Numbered from the stretch's first letter, positions 37,556-44,990 are shown. The stretch is 64,000 nucleotides of DNA from VFKU01 sp964620045 (GCA_964620045.1 CAZUJL010000002.1:211248-275247); one strand, 5' to 3'. Program-made: numbers and translations. The notes: generated by a model from the sequence alone, not told the origin.

Positions 37556-38935
37556 ATGTCTGCCACGACCACCGCGTATTTCACCTCCCTCGGCAGCGTG
37601 GGGGAGGTCGGCGCCAGCGCCCACTTGCTCGAGATTGACGGCCTCAGCCTCCTCCTCGATTCCGGCCTGCATCCCAAGAAGGAAGGCCGCGCGAGCCTGC
37701 CGGACTTTCACCATCTGCGCCGCGCGCCGGATGCCGTGCTCGTGTCGCACGGCCACCATGATCACTGCGCGTCGTTGCCATACTTCCTCAAGATGTTCCC
37801 GTCCACGACGGCCTATGCGACGGACCCGACGGTCGCGATACTCGATCGCATGCTGGGCAACAGCGTCTCCGTGATGGAGAAGATGCGCGTCGAGCGCGGG
37901 ATCGAGGAATATCCGCTGTACTCGCGCGAGGACGTGAGCGCCGCCATCCGCAAGCTCGGCCGCGGCATTCCGTTCGGCCGCGAGTTCGGCATCCGACCCG
38001 GCAAGGACGTCACCGTCACCTTCACGCCCGCGGGCCACGTGCTCGGCGCGGCGATGACGCTCATCAAGTCGCCCGGCCACACGGTGCTGTATACCGGCGA
38101 CATCTGCGTGATCGACCAGGAACTGATCGCCGGCGTCAAAGTGCCGGATGAAGCGCGCGAGGTCGATACGCTGATCATCGAATCCACCTACGGCGCGAAC
38201 GCCACCGCGCACGACATCGAATACAAGACTGAGGTGCAGCGCTTCGCCGCGGCGATCACGCGCGTGATCGAGCGCGACGGCGTCGTGCTCATCCCCAGCT
38301 TCGCGCTCGGCCGCACGCAGGAAGTGCTGAACATGATCTCGCGCCTGCAGCACCGCGGCAAAGTGCCCGACGTGCCCGTGTACGCCTCCGGCCTCGGCCG
38401 CGCGGTGTATGAGATTTACCAGCGCTACCACGACCACCTCAAGCGCGGGCTGATGATGACGCCGCTCGACGAGTTCCGCTCCGTCGGCGACGTGTGGGAC
38501 CCGAACGTCGTGCGACAGCTCATCGCCGAGCCCTGCATCATCGTGGCCACGTCCGGCATGATGGTCGAGAACACGCCGGCCGCGATGATCGCCGAGCGGC
38601 TCGTGCTCGACAAGAAACACGGCATTTTCTTCGTCGGCTATTGCGACCCCGACACGCTGGGCTACAAAGTGCGCGAAGCCAAGCCCGGCGACCGGCTCAC
38701 GTTCCGCCTCGGCGGCACGCCGCAGCCGATCATCTGCGACGATCGCGAGTGGTTCTACTTCAGCGCCCACGCGCACCGCGAAGACCTCTGCAAGGTCATC
38801 GACCAGATTAAATCCAAAAACCTCATCTTCGTCCACGGCGATCCGCCCGCCGTCGAATGGATGATGCAAAACGCCGGCAACGGCCGCCGCAAATTCGCGC
38901 CGCGCATCGGCGAACCTGTCGCGCTGAAGGCCTAA
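37556..38935 (+). CDS. Metallo-beta-lactamase/beta-CASP RNA-processing hydrolase
   Basis: 459 residues from ATG 37556. The metallo-beta-lactamase core has metal motif SHGHHDHCASLPYF, then GHVLGAAM and TGDI. The beta-CASP insertion follows with LIIESTYGAN, LIPSFALGRTQEVL, VYASGLGRAVYEIY, IIVATSGMM and the C-terminal YFSAHAHREDL. This is the CPSF73/YsH1/Mbl-type family that cuts or degrades RNA. A role in RNA processing is family knowledge, not shown here. Upstream in-frame ATGs (37538, 37547) lie inside or before the promoter and are rejected. Divergent from the IMPase gene. Confidence 0.88.
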   Translation: MSATTTAYFTSLGSVGEVGASAHLLEIDGLSLLLDSGLHPKKEGRASLPDFHHLRRAPDAVLVSHGHHDHCASLPYFLKMFPSTTAYATDPTVAILDRMLGNSVSVMEKMRVERGIEEYPLYSREDVSAAIRKLGRGIPFGREFGIRPGKDVTVTFTPAGHVLGAAMTLIKSPGHTVLYTGDICVIDQELIAGVKVPDEAREVDTLIIESTYGANATAHDIEYKTEVQRFAAAITRVIERDGVVLIPSFALGRTQEVLNMISRLQHRGKVPDVPVYASGLGRAVYEIYQRYHDHLKRGLMMTPLDEFRSVGDVWDPNVVRQLIAEPCIIVATSGMMVENTPAAMIAERLVLDKKHGIFFVGYCDPDTLGYKVREAKPGDRLTFRLGGTPQPIICDDREWFYFSAHAHREDLCKVIDQIKSKNLIFVHGDPPAVEWMMQNAGNGRRKFAPRIGEPVALKA

Positions 38936-38942
38936 CCGATCT

Positions 38943-39111
38943 ACAGGAGGCAACAGAGAGAACGGAGAAGGGCGAAGTGTTTTTTGGACGCGTTTGTAGG
39001 GGCGGCCCCCTGTGGCCGCCCTTGGTTTTTGGTGTGCACAGGGCGGGGACGGGGCCCCGCCCCTACATTTAACTGCTGTCGTTCTTCTCCGTTCTCTCCG
39101 TTGCCTCCTGT
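38943..39111. repeat. Nested inverted-repeat element between convergent genes
   Basis: Outer arms 38943-38970 and 39084-39111 are 28-bp inverted copies with one mismatch. Inner arms TGTAGGGGCGG (38995-39005) and CCGCCCCTACA (39057-39067) are perfect. The G/C-rich interior resembles short repeats dispersed in many environmental genomes. The stop and last ~10 codons of the minus-strand gene at 39069 lie inside the element. Confidence 0.8.
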
Positions 39112-40175
39112 GGAGGCCCTTGTGGTTTGACCTTGAAGCGGGCGAATAGGGAATCGACGATTCTCCGATCGATTTCGTCTAACTGTGCGTTGCGGGTGGC
39201 GGTGTCGCGGGCGTGTTCTTTGCGCGCGAGGGTGCCGGTTAGGTCGAGGGTGGCGAGGCCGTCGGGATCGGGCGTGGCGTCCACGCGCTGGCGCAGCTCG
39301 TGTTCGTGGGCCGTGGGTTTGGCGATGTTGTGCGCGCTGTAGTGCTGGTCGAGCATCGCGATCCAGCGGCGGAGTTCGCGTGACAATTTTTCAAAGGCCA
39401 CCAGCGCCGCGCTCGGTTTGTCCACGCTCATGTAGTAGTTCTCGGCGGACTGCTCCATTTTCTCCGTGAACGGTTTTACCGCGAGCGCGCGGGCCGCGCG
39501 GCTGACCATGATGGTGATGAGCGCGATCTGGTGCGCCAGGTGCAGACCGAACGCGTTGTCCGCATTCGCACAGGTGCGCTGCATCGCGTCGGTGACGGTC
39601 GCGTTGTACTCCGCGAGTTCATACGAGCAAATGGGCCGCTCGGAGAGCGGGAGTTTTAGCAAATATTGGCCGTAGGCCAACGGTCTGCCCTTCGGTGGCA
39701 TCGGCTTCCAGCCGATGTGTCCAGCATCGTCCACACTACGGATCGCATCTACCCCGTCTGCATTCTCCGGCGATGAAAGCGGCGTTTTCGCTTCATTCTC
39801 CATCGGCTGGAAGCCGATGCCACCAAAGCCCGCATCGCTTCCGACAATCGAGGTCGATCCACCGCCCAATGGGCAACTTTGCCACGCCGGGCAATGCGAC
39901 CCGCAGATCATCAAGCGGCGCGAATAGAGGCCATGCACGATGGCGTTGCGGTTGTCCGCCGGCGCGCCCGTGAGCGCGAACCCGCCATGGTGCCGGCACC
40001 GGCCTGAGGGATGATCGCTCGGCAACGGACACGGCGTGCCGCCGATGGTGCGCGCGCCGCAGACGCGGCGATTCAGGTTCTGTTCGCGCGCGTCCACCTG
40101 CGCGACCCACGCGTCGTCCCACGACAGGGCACACGGCGTGCCCCGCGGGGTCGTGCGCGGTGCGGCGGTAGACAT
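39069..40175 (-). CDS. HGGxSTG-like, phage-associated protein with internal repeat insertion
   Basis: 368 residues, function unknown. Residues 38-85 form a Cys/His cluster: CGARTIGGTPC (39-49), GRCRHHGG (58-65), then GAPADNRNAIVHGLYSRR. This resembles the HGGxSTG-type domain seen in phage and terminase-associated proteins ('C-G-A-K-T-R-x-G-x-P-C ... C-R-x-H-G-G'). CGSHCPAWQSC adds further Cys. Residues 118-161 are encoded by a palindromic repeat pair, with GIGFQPM and HIGWKPMPP at its ends, so this part is an in-frame insertion. The rest is helical and charged. A strong SD (AGGAGG) precedes the ATG, partly inside a hairpin. The C-terminal tail QEATERTEKNDSS is supplied by another repeat. Confidence 0.6.
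   Translation of the reverse strand: MSTAAPRTTPRGTPCALSWDDAWVAQVDAREQNLNRRVCGARTIGGTPCPLPSDHPSGRCRHHGGFALTGAPADNRNAIVHGLYSRRLMICGSHCPAWQSCPLGGGSTSIVGSDAGFGGIGFQPMENEAKTPLSSPENADGVDAIRSVDDAGHIGWKPMPPKGRPLAYGQYLLKLPLSERPICSYELAEYNATVTDAMQRTCANADNAFGLHLAHQIALITIMVSRAARALAVKPFTEKMEQSAENYYMSVDKPSAALVAFEKLSRELRRWIAMLDQHYSAHNIAKPTAHEHELRQRVDATPDPDGLATLDLTGTLARKEHARDTATRNAQLDEIDRRIVDSLFARFKVKPQGPPQEATERTEKNDSS
39694..39824. repeat. 24-bp perfect inverted repeat inserted in frame in a gene
   Basis: Arms 39694-39717 and 39801-39824 are exact inverted copies, each itself a small palindrome (ATCGGCT-TCC-AGCCGAT). It looks like a pair of REP-type units (BIME). The host frame stays open through all 131 bp. 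Confidence 0.85.
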
Positions 40176-40180
40176 GCGTG

Positions 40181-40213
40181 CCTCCTATAGGGCGATGAGG
40201 CCCTATATAGAGG
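40181..40213 (-). promoter_or_regulatory. Hairpin covering the ribosome-binding site of the HGG gene
   Basis: TATAGGGC (40186-40193) pairs with GCCCTATA (40200-40207) around a 6-nt loop. On the minus-strand transcript the SD ATAGGAGG overlaps the 3' arm, so translation may depend on melting the stem. The flanking CCTC/GAGG could extend it. Confidence 0.4.
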
Positions 40214-40264
40214 CGTGCTTGTTGCAGTGGGGAGCTAGAAGGAGTTAAGGCGTTGTGAATCCAA

Positions 40265-40600
40265 CTACAAAAGAATACTTAAAAGTGCAAAAAACAAAAG
40301 GACCAGAAATAAACAGCCGATGAGAGTTGAACATCCGCCTAGAGCGTCGTCAATCAGGCCCAAACAACCGCGATTTGCATCCCTCAAATCTTGGAAATTA
40401 ACTCCACACTCAGGGCAATTTCTGGAATAGCGACTGACGCGATGTCCACATTCTGGGCATCGGATTAGTTTGCTGGAAGAGCGTCGACGCGTAGTTCTCG
40501 GGCGGTTAGGTATGAATGGATCGATATTAGGATTCTCGCCGCATGCTGGACACAAAGGTTCTCGGTCAGAAAATGTGCATCCACAGCTCTTGCACTTCAT
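40265..40600 (-). CDS. Small zinc-ribbon membrane protein
   Basis: 111 residues. Two CxxC...CxxC zinc ribbons: KCKSCGC with LCPACG (residues ~2-20), and IRCPECG with NCPECGVNF (~46-69). A C-terminal hydrophobic helix follows (LIGCLFLVLLFFALLSILL, ~93-111), a tail-anchor layout with the ribbons in the cytosol. Function unknown. A+T-rich compared with the core genes. It overlaps the next upstream gene by 4 nt (ATGA at 40597-40600), so the two are co-translated. Confidence 0.7.
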   Translation of the reverse strand: MKCKSCGCTFSDREPLCPACGENPNIDPFIPNRPRTTRRRSSSKLIRCPECGHRVSRYSRNCPECGVNFQDLRDANRGCLGLIDDALGGCSTLIGCLFLVLLFFALLSILL

Positions 40601-41109
40601 TCTGACCTACTCTTGATAAGCCAACGGAAGAATGCTAATCCGCGCGCGGTCAAATAAGGGTATCGGCCTTCTGCAACATCAACCAAATCATGCCTTTGTA
40701 AAAAAATTAGGTCAGACTCGAATGTGTTCCGCGAAACTACCTGCTTCCTAAGAGTGCGCTTAGTTGATCGATTTGCAGCAACCAGGATAAGAAGTACGCG
40801 GGCGGATTCCGTAGAGCTCTGCATGAAATTTAGAAAGCTATAGTCCTTGTGAGGGAACGGTTCGGACTGGATTCGCATAAGTGCGTCTTTGTTGATTGAA
40901 ACTCGATTCCAGTTTCGCCATGGAAATCCACGCTCGACTGTCCAACACCAGGCAACTAAAGCAAGTACGCACAGTATCATGATCGACGCCGCAACTGTTT
41001 TGTCTGGCAACTCTTGGGAGCGAAGCATGAAAAAACCACTTAGCGGTATTAGTGACACGAGTGCGCCGTCAATTATTGCTTCAATGCGCCGCCATAAAAA
41101 CCCAAGCAT
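40597..41109 (-). CDS. Two-helix membrane protein with winged-helix-like tail
   Basis: 170 residues, not recognised. Two hydrophobic helices near the N-terminus (ALVSLIPLSGFFML, ~16-29; AASIMILCVLALVAWCW, ~40-56) are followed by a soluble region. Its last ~60 residues (SDLIFLQRHDLVDVAEGRYPYLTARGLAFFRWLIK) look like the helix plus wing of a winged-helix domain. This suggests a membrane-tethered sensor or regulator, but that is only a shape argument. DNA is A+T-rich (23 G+C of 60 at 40681-40740). Coupled to the zinc-ribbon gene; a 38-residue reading frame ends 17 nt upstream. Confidence 0.6.
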   Translation of the reverse strand: MLGFLWRRIEAIIDGALVSLIPLSGFFMLRSQELPDKTVAASIMILCVLALVAWCWTVERGFPWRNWNRVSINKDALMRIQSEPFPHKDYSFLNFMQSSTESARVLLILVAANRSTKRTLRKQVVSRNTFESDLIFLQRHDLVDVAEGRYPYLTARGLAFFRWLIKSRSE

Positions 41110-41126
41110 TAACCGAATCCTTTTCC

Positions 41127-41243
41127 TCAGTAAAACAGGATTCCAGCATATATCAATAGCTTGTTGCCGTACTCGTCGTAGTAAGTAGCGTCAACAATCT
41201 TTCCCTTGTCTCGCAACTCCACTTCACCCATCCCTTTGGTCAT
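41127..41243 (-). CDS. Very short reading frame, possibly a gene remnant
   Basis: A 38-residue frame (ATG 41243-41241, TGA 41129-41127) encodes MTKGMGEVELRDKGKIVDA... and ends in GNKLLIYAGILFY. It reads like real protein (charged N-terminus, aromatic hydrophobic end) and has A+T-rich codons like the two genes after it. The frame stays open ~43 nt further upstream before a stop, without another ATG. It may be the 3' end of a gene cut off by the repeat region, or a genuine small protein. Function unknown. Confidence 0.35.
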   Translation of the reverse strand: MTKGMGEVELRDKGKIVDATYYDEYGNKLLIYAGILFY

Positions 41244-41285
41244 TACGTCCTTTAGGTCCTTCAACCCACTGCAACAAGCCGCATA

Positions 41286-41497
41286 CCTCTATAGAGGCCA
41301 TCGTCGCCAGACCCCGCAGGCGAGGCGCCCGCGCCACTAGTGTGAAGTGATTCTTTGTCGCGAGCGAAGGATTGTGGTATGCGAGAGGTCCCCGCGTTCG
41401 CGGGGATGACAGGGGGTGGGGGTCTCTGTGTACCTCTGTGTCCTCTGTGGTTAACAGGGGTTTTGGTTAGCGCTAAGCGGCGGGACGCCGCTTCCAC
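41286..41497. repeat. Cluster of short dispersed repeats in a gene-free stretch
   Basis: Within the 311-bp gap 41244-41554 lie a CCTCTATAGAGG palindrome (41286-41297), a CCCCGCG-TT-CGCGGGG hairpin (41390-41405), three tandem CTCTGTG units (about 41424-41450) and a GCGGCG/CGCCGC palindrome near 41478-41492. These look like debris of dispersed palindromic repeats. Apart from the terminator at 41501, no gene is seen. Confidence 0.6.
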
Positions 41498-41500
41498 ATT

Positions 41501-41532
41501 AAAAGAAAGTTCCCCGGCGGTTGCCGGGGAAC
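41501..41532 (-). terminator. Intrinsic terminator of the aldehyde dehydrogenase gene
   Basis: 10-bp perfect stem GTTCCCCGGC (41509-41518) / GCCGGGGAAC (41523-41532), with a 4-nt loop, followed in the minus-strand direction by TTTCTTTT. Confidence 0.88.
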
Positions 41533-41554
41533 CGAAAGAACACAAACGAACTGG

Positions 41555-43003
41555 TTATTTGCCGACCAACGTCTTGATGACCATGTTGAACAGCTTGCCG
41601 TAGGGCGGGCGGAACATGAAGACGCCGTTGATTTTGCTTTGGTAGAAGACGCTCTTTTCGTGGGAGAAGGTTTTGAAGCCGGCGTAGCCGTGGTAGGAGC
41701 CCTGGCCGCTGGGGCCGACTCCGCCGAAGGGCAGTTCTTCCTGCGCGACGTGGAACAGGGTCTCGTTCACGCAGACGCCGCCGGAGATCGTTTTGGTGAG
41801 CACTTTGTCGCGCGACTCGGCGTTGTCGCCGAAGTAATAGAGCGCGAGCGGGCGCGGGCGTGCGTTGATGTACGCGATCGCGTCGTCTTCGGTTTTGAAG
41901 GTGAGCACGGGCATGACGGGCCCGAAGATTTCTTCGTGCATGATCTTCATGTCGTCGGTGGCGCCGAGCACGAGGGTCGGCGCGATCTTGCGCTTCGAGG
42001 CGAGGTCTTCGCCCTTCGGATTGAGTTCCAGGATCGTGGCGCCTTTCGCCTTCGCGTCGTCGATGAGGCCGCGGATGCGCGTGTAGTGCCGGTCGGCCAC
42101 GATGCTGGTGTACTGCTCGTTGTCGCCGAGCGTGGGGTAAAGCTTCGCGGCGGTTTTCTCGAAGGCCTTGATGAACTCGTCCTTGCGCGCTTCGGGCACG
42201 AAGGCGTAGTCCGGCGCGACGCAGGTCTGGCCGGCGTTCAAGAGCTTGCCGCCCGTGATGCTGCCGATGGCCTTACCGATGTTGCAGTCCTCCGCGACGA
42301 TGACGGGCGATTTGCCTCCGAGTTCGAGCGTGACAGGCGTGAGGTTGCGCGCGGCGGCCTGCATGACGAGGCGGCCGACGTTGGTCGAGCCGGTGTAGAA
42401 GAGGTGATCGAAGGCCAGCGTGCTAAAGGTGGCGCCGATGTCCGGTCCGCCGGTGGCGACGGCGACTTCTTCTTCGGAGAAATTCTCCGCGAAGGTTTTC
42501 TTGAGCAGTTCCGAGGTGCGCGGCGTGAGTTCCGACGGCTTCAGCATGACGCGGTTGCCGGCGGCGAGCGCCTGCGCGACGGGGATGATGGCGAGCTGGA
42601 GCGGGTAGTTCCACGGCGAGATGATGCCGATGACGCCGAGCGGCTGGTAGAAGATTTTGCCGCGGCCCGGCTTGAACTCCATCGCGATCGGGGCCTTCTT
42701 CGGCTTCATCCACTTGCCGAGCTTTTTGCGGCAGTGCTTGACCGAGGTGAGGCTTGTGAAGATTTCTGCCATCAGCGTCTCGTGCTTCGAGCGGTTGCCG
42801 AAGTCCGCCGAGATCGCTTCCGCCCACGCGTCCTTGTTGTCGAGCAGGATGCGCTTGACCTTGTCGAGCGCGGCGAGCCGGTGCTCGAGCGAGGTCGCGC
42901 CGTCGCGGTGGAAGGCGCTGCGCTGCAGGGCGAGGGTCGAGTGCAGATCGGGCGACGGTTTCGGCGCCTCGAGATTGATGGGCTGGTGTTCGACGACGGC
43001 CAT
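41555..43003 (-). CDS. Aldehyde dehydrogenase (coniferyl-aldehyde-dehydrogenase-like)
   Basis: 482 residues. Class 3/fatty-aldehyde-type ALDH layout: GVIGIISPWNYPLQLAIIPV, NRVMLKPSELTP, FYTGSTNVGRLVMQAAA, catalytic Glu in TLELGGKSP and Cys in NAGQTCVAPDY, then EIFGPVMPVL and LPFGGVGPSGQGSYHG. The C-terminus (FMFRPPYGKLFNMVIKTL) is hydrophobic, suggesting membrane association as in fatty aldehyde dehydrogenases. It oxidises aldehydes with NAD(P)+. The next upstream gene on this strand is an acyl-ACP desaturase, hinting at fatty aldehyde rather than lignin substrates. Confidence 0.9.
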   Translation of the reverse strand: MAVVEHQPINLEAPKPSPDLHSTLALQRSAFHRDGATSLEHRLAALDKVKRILLDNKDAWAEAISADFGNRSKHETLMAEIFTSLTSVKHCRKKLGKWMKPKKAPIAMEFKPGRGKIFYQPLGVIGIISPWNYPLQLAIIPVAQALAAGNRVMLKPSELTPRTSELLKKTFAENFSEEEVAVATGGPDIGATFSTLAFDHLFYTGSTNVGRLVMQAAARNLTPVTLELGGKSPVIVAEDCNIGKAIGSITGGKLLNAGQTCVAPDYAFVPEARKDEFIKAFEKTAAKLYPTLGDNEQYTSIVADRHYTRIRGLIDDAKAKGATILELNPKGEDLASKRKIAPTLVLGATDDMKIMHEEIFGPVMPVLTFKTEDDAIAYINARPRPLALYYFGDNAESRDKVLTKTISGGVCVNETLFHVAQEELPFGGVGPSGQGSYHGYAGFKTFSHEKSVFYQSKINGVFMFRPPYGKLFNMVIKTLVGK

Positions 43004-43097
43004 GACGGAATCCTCCTGATCGGAAGTGCAAAAAATAGTCTAACAGATTAAGGAGGGAATTATTGTGTTCGTGCCGAACGGCGGAATCTGCTCAGCC

Positions 43098-43182
43098 GTC
43101 CCTACGGGACTCGATAATCGTCCTTAAACACGCAACCCGCCGTTGAAACGGCGGGCTACTATCGACTGTCCCTCCGGGACAG
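43098..43182. repeat. Three small hairpins in the ald-desaturase gap
   Basis: GTCCC-TAC-GGGAC (43098-43110), CCCGCCGTT-GA-AACGGCGGG (43136-43155) and CTGTCCC-TCC-GGGACAG (43166-43182) lie in the 220-bp gap 43004-43223. No U-tract follows, so they are classed as dispersed palindromes. The last could weakly terminate the desaturase transcript. Confidence 0.65.
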
Positions 43183-43223
43183 CAAAGGAATAGAGATGTA
43201 ATCTTCGTGAAGGTCGCGGGCGT

Positions 43224-44243
43224 TCAGCCGATGATTGGCTTCGGCTCGGCCTGCGCCATCTGCAGCCACGAGAAGGCGTAGTCCTCGGCCTTCATGTTCG
43301 CACGGCCCGCGAAACGCTCGGCCACCTTCCGGTAGCGCTCGGGCAGGCTGCAGAGGTACTGCTGCGCGGCTTCGGCTTTGTCGGAAAGGCCCTTGAGGTG
43401 TTCGATGTCCCACGACTGGAGCAGGTTTTCGAGAATATTCGCATAGTCGAGCGGCGTGTAAATTCCCGAGCGCTCGGCGACGTTGGAGAATTTCTTGAAG
43501 GTCTCGCCGAGCACCTTGCCGCGCTCGCGCATGTAGACCGCCGGCATGGTGATCTTCGTCCGCATCATGTCGTGGAAGGCGAGGAGCGCGTTGCTGGTGT
43601 CGACTTCGAGGCATTTTTGGAAGAAGAGCTTGTAGGCTTTCGCGTGGCGGCGCTCGTCGCCCGCGATGATGCCGCACATTTTCGCGAGGAGCTTGTCGCC
43701 CGCGTTGCGCGCCTGCGTGGCGACGTTGTTGTGCGAGATCTGCGTCGCGATTTCCTGGAAGCTGGTGTACGTGAAGGTCTTGTACGGGTCCGTGCCGACG
43801 CCGATGTCGCCGCCGTCGGTGAGGAGGTTCTGGATGGTGACTTCGACCTCGCGCATGTTCACGCGGCCGGTGAGGTAGAGATACTTGTTCAGCAGATCGC
43901 CGTGGCGGTTTTCTTCAGACGTCCACTTGCGGAGCCAGTTGCCCCAGCCGTTGCGCGGTTGGCCGGCGCGGTCGACGCCGTCGATTTGCTGAATCCACAT
44001 GGAATAGGAGGGCAGCGCTTCCTCGGTGATCATGTCGCCGATGAGCACGACCATGAGGTCGTCCGGCAGCTCGCGCGCGCGTTCCTGGAGATCGGTCACC
44101 TGCGCGATGCCCTCGGGCTGGCTGAGGTCCGGCAGGAGGTCGGCGGGCTGCCAATAGTCCGATTCGCCCATCGTGAGGACAGGGATCTGATCGTTTACAA
44201 AGCCTTCGAGGCTTTTGAGCACTTCAATGCGCGAAAGGTCCAC
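43224..44243 (-). CDS. Acyl-ACP desaturase (stearoyl-ACP Delta9 type)
   Basis: 339 residues. Soluble plant-type acyl-ACP desaturase: diiron motifs EENRHG starting at 110 and DERRHA starting at 196, with the expected spacing, plus SYSMWIQQIDG and the YTSFQEIATQISHNN helix. It introduces a double bond in acyl-ACP using O2 and reduced ferredoxin, so it points to aerobic unsaturated fatty acid synthesis. In bacteria the family is best known in actinobacteria and some others. It is divergent from the TlpA-like gene. Confidence 0.92.
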   Translation of the reverse strand: MDLSRIEVLKSLEGFVNDQIPVLTMGESDYWQPADLLPDLSQPEGIAQVTDLQERARELPDDLMVVLIGDMITEEALPSYSMWIQQIDGVDRAGQPRNGWGNWLRKWTSEENRHGDLLNKYLYLTGRVNMREVEVTIQNLLTDGGDIGVGTDPYKTFTYTSFQEIATQISHNNVATQARNAGDKLLAKMCGIIAGDERRHAKAYKLFFQKCLEVDTSNALLAFHDMMRTKITMPAVYMRERGKVLGETFKKFSNVAERSGIYTPLDYANILENLLQSWDIEHLKGLSDKAEAAQQYLCSLPERYRKVAERFAGRANMKAEDYAFSWLQMAQAEPKPIIG

Positions 44244-44259
44244 GAAACGCTATCTCCGC

Positions 44260-44265
44260 TATACT
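44260..44265 (+). promoter_or_regulatory. -10 box for the TlpA-like gene
   Basis: TATACT at 44260-44265 in the recurring CGCTATACT context. Transcription start near 44272 rules out the in-frame ATG at 44268 and favours the GTG at 44370. Confidence 0.45.
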
Positions 44266-44369
44266 GGATGGGCAGGTGGAGCCCCCGATGGACAACTCAG
44301 GCCGCCCGCCCCGATGTTAGGCATCAAACTGATTTAGATTATACATCAAACACCGCGGAAGTTCCTCCA

Positions 44370-44990
44370 GTGCCACCTGAAAATGACTCGATCACAGACC
44401 AATCTAGGCCATCTGCGCTAGAAAGTCTATACCGTTCTCCCGTCGTCCGCATTGCAGTCGCCGTGGCCGTCATTACCTTAGGTGCGAGCCTGGTGCTCGG
44501 CGGTTGGGAGCGGGCGTACGTCGAAGGCGACCATCTTAGTTTCTCCGGCACGGATATCCACGGTGCGCCGGTGTCGCTGGCGGACGCGCGGTTCACGAAT
44601 AAGGTCGTGCTGGTGGAGTTGTGGGGCCTGTGGTGCCCGGTGTGTCTGTCGAGTATTCCCGCGCTGAAGGATCTGCAGGCGCGTTACGGGGAGCAGGGCC
44701 TCGAAGTGCTCGCCGTGGAATTCGCGGATGCGCCGCCGACGGAGGAATACCTCGCGATCCTGCGCGACATGGTGCGCGCGAATGAGATCGCGTTCACGGT
44801 TGTGCAGGCGGGCGCCGTGGGCGGCGAAGCGGCTGCGTTTCCCGAGCTAAAATCTTTCGACGGCTACCCGACGATCATGTTGATCGGGCGTGATGGTGCC
44901 GTGAAGCACATTCAGTCTGGGTACCATCCGCGCGATGCGGACATGCTTGCGCGGAAGATCGAGGAGCTACTTCGCGAAGGCGCGCGTTAG
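44370..44990 (+). CDS. TlpA-like membrane-anchored thioredoxin-fold protein
   Basis: 206 residues from GTG 44370 (GGAAG 8 nt before). One N-terminal membrane helix (VVRIAVAVAVITLGASLVLG, 25-44) anchors a periplasmic redoxin domain. Active site WCPVC (C89, C92) sits after VVLVELWGL, with QARYGEQGLEVLAVEF and the cis-Pro segment FDGYPTIMLIG. TlpA/ResA proteins reduce or exchange disulphides for cytochrome c maturation or other exported proteins. Its TAG stop overlaps the TAA of the convergent PilZ gene (shared TTAG, 44987-44990). Confidence 0.85.
   Translation: MPPENDSITDQSRPSALESLYRSPVVRIAVAVAVITLGASLVLGGWERAYVEGDHLSFSGTDIHGAPVSLADARFTNKVVLVELWGLWCPVCLSSIPALKDLQARYGEQGLEVLAVEFADAPPTEEYLAILRDMVRANEIAFTVVQAGAVGGEAAAFPELKSFDGYPTIMLIGRDGAVKHIQSGYHPRDADMLARKIEELLREGAR

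Noticed and set aside
41390..41450. CRISPR-like short repeats
   Set aside because: Only three imperfect 7-10 bp units with no spacers of constant size; no cas genes in the window.
43398..44369. Long N-terminal extension of the TlpA-like gene
   Set aside because: Antisense to the acyl-ACP desaturase and passes through the -10 box at 44260.
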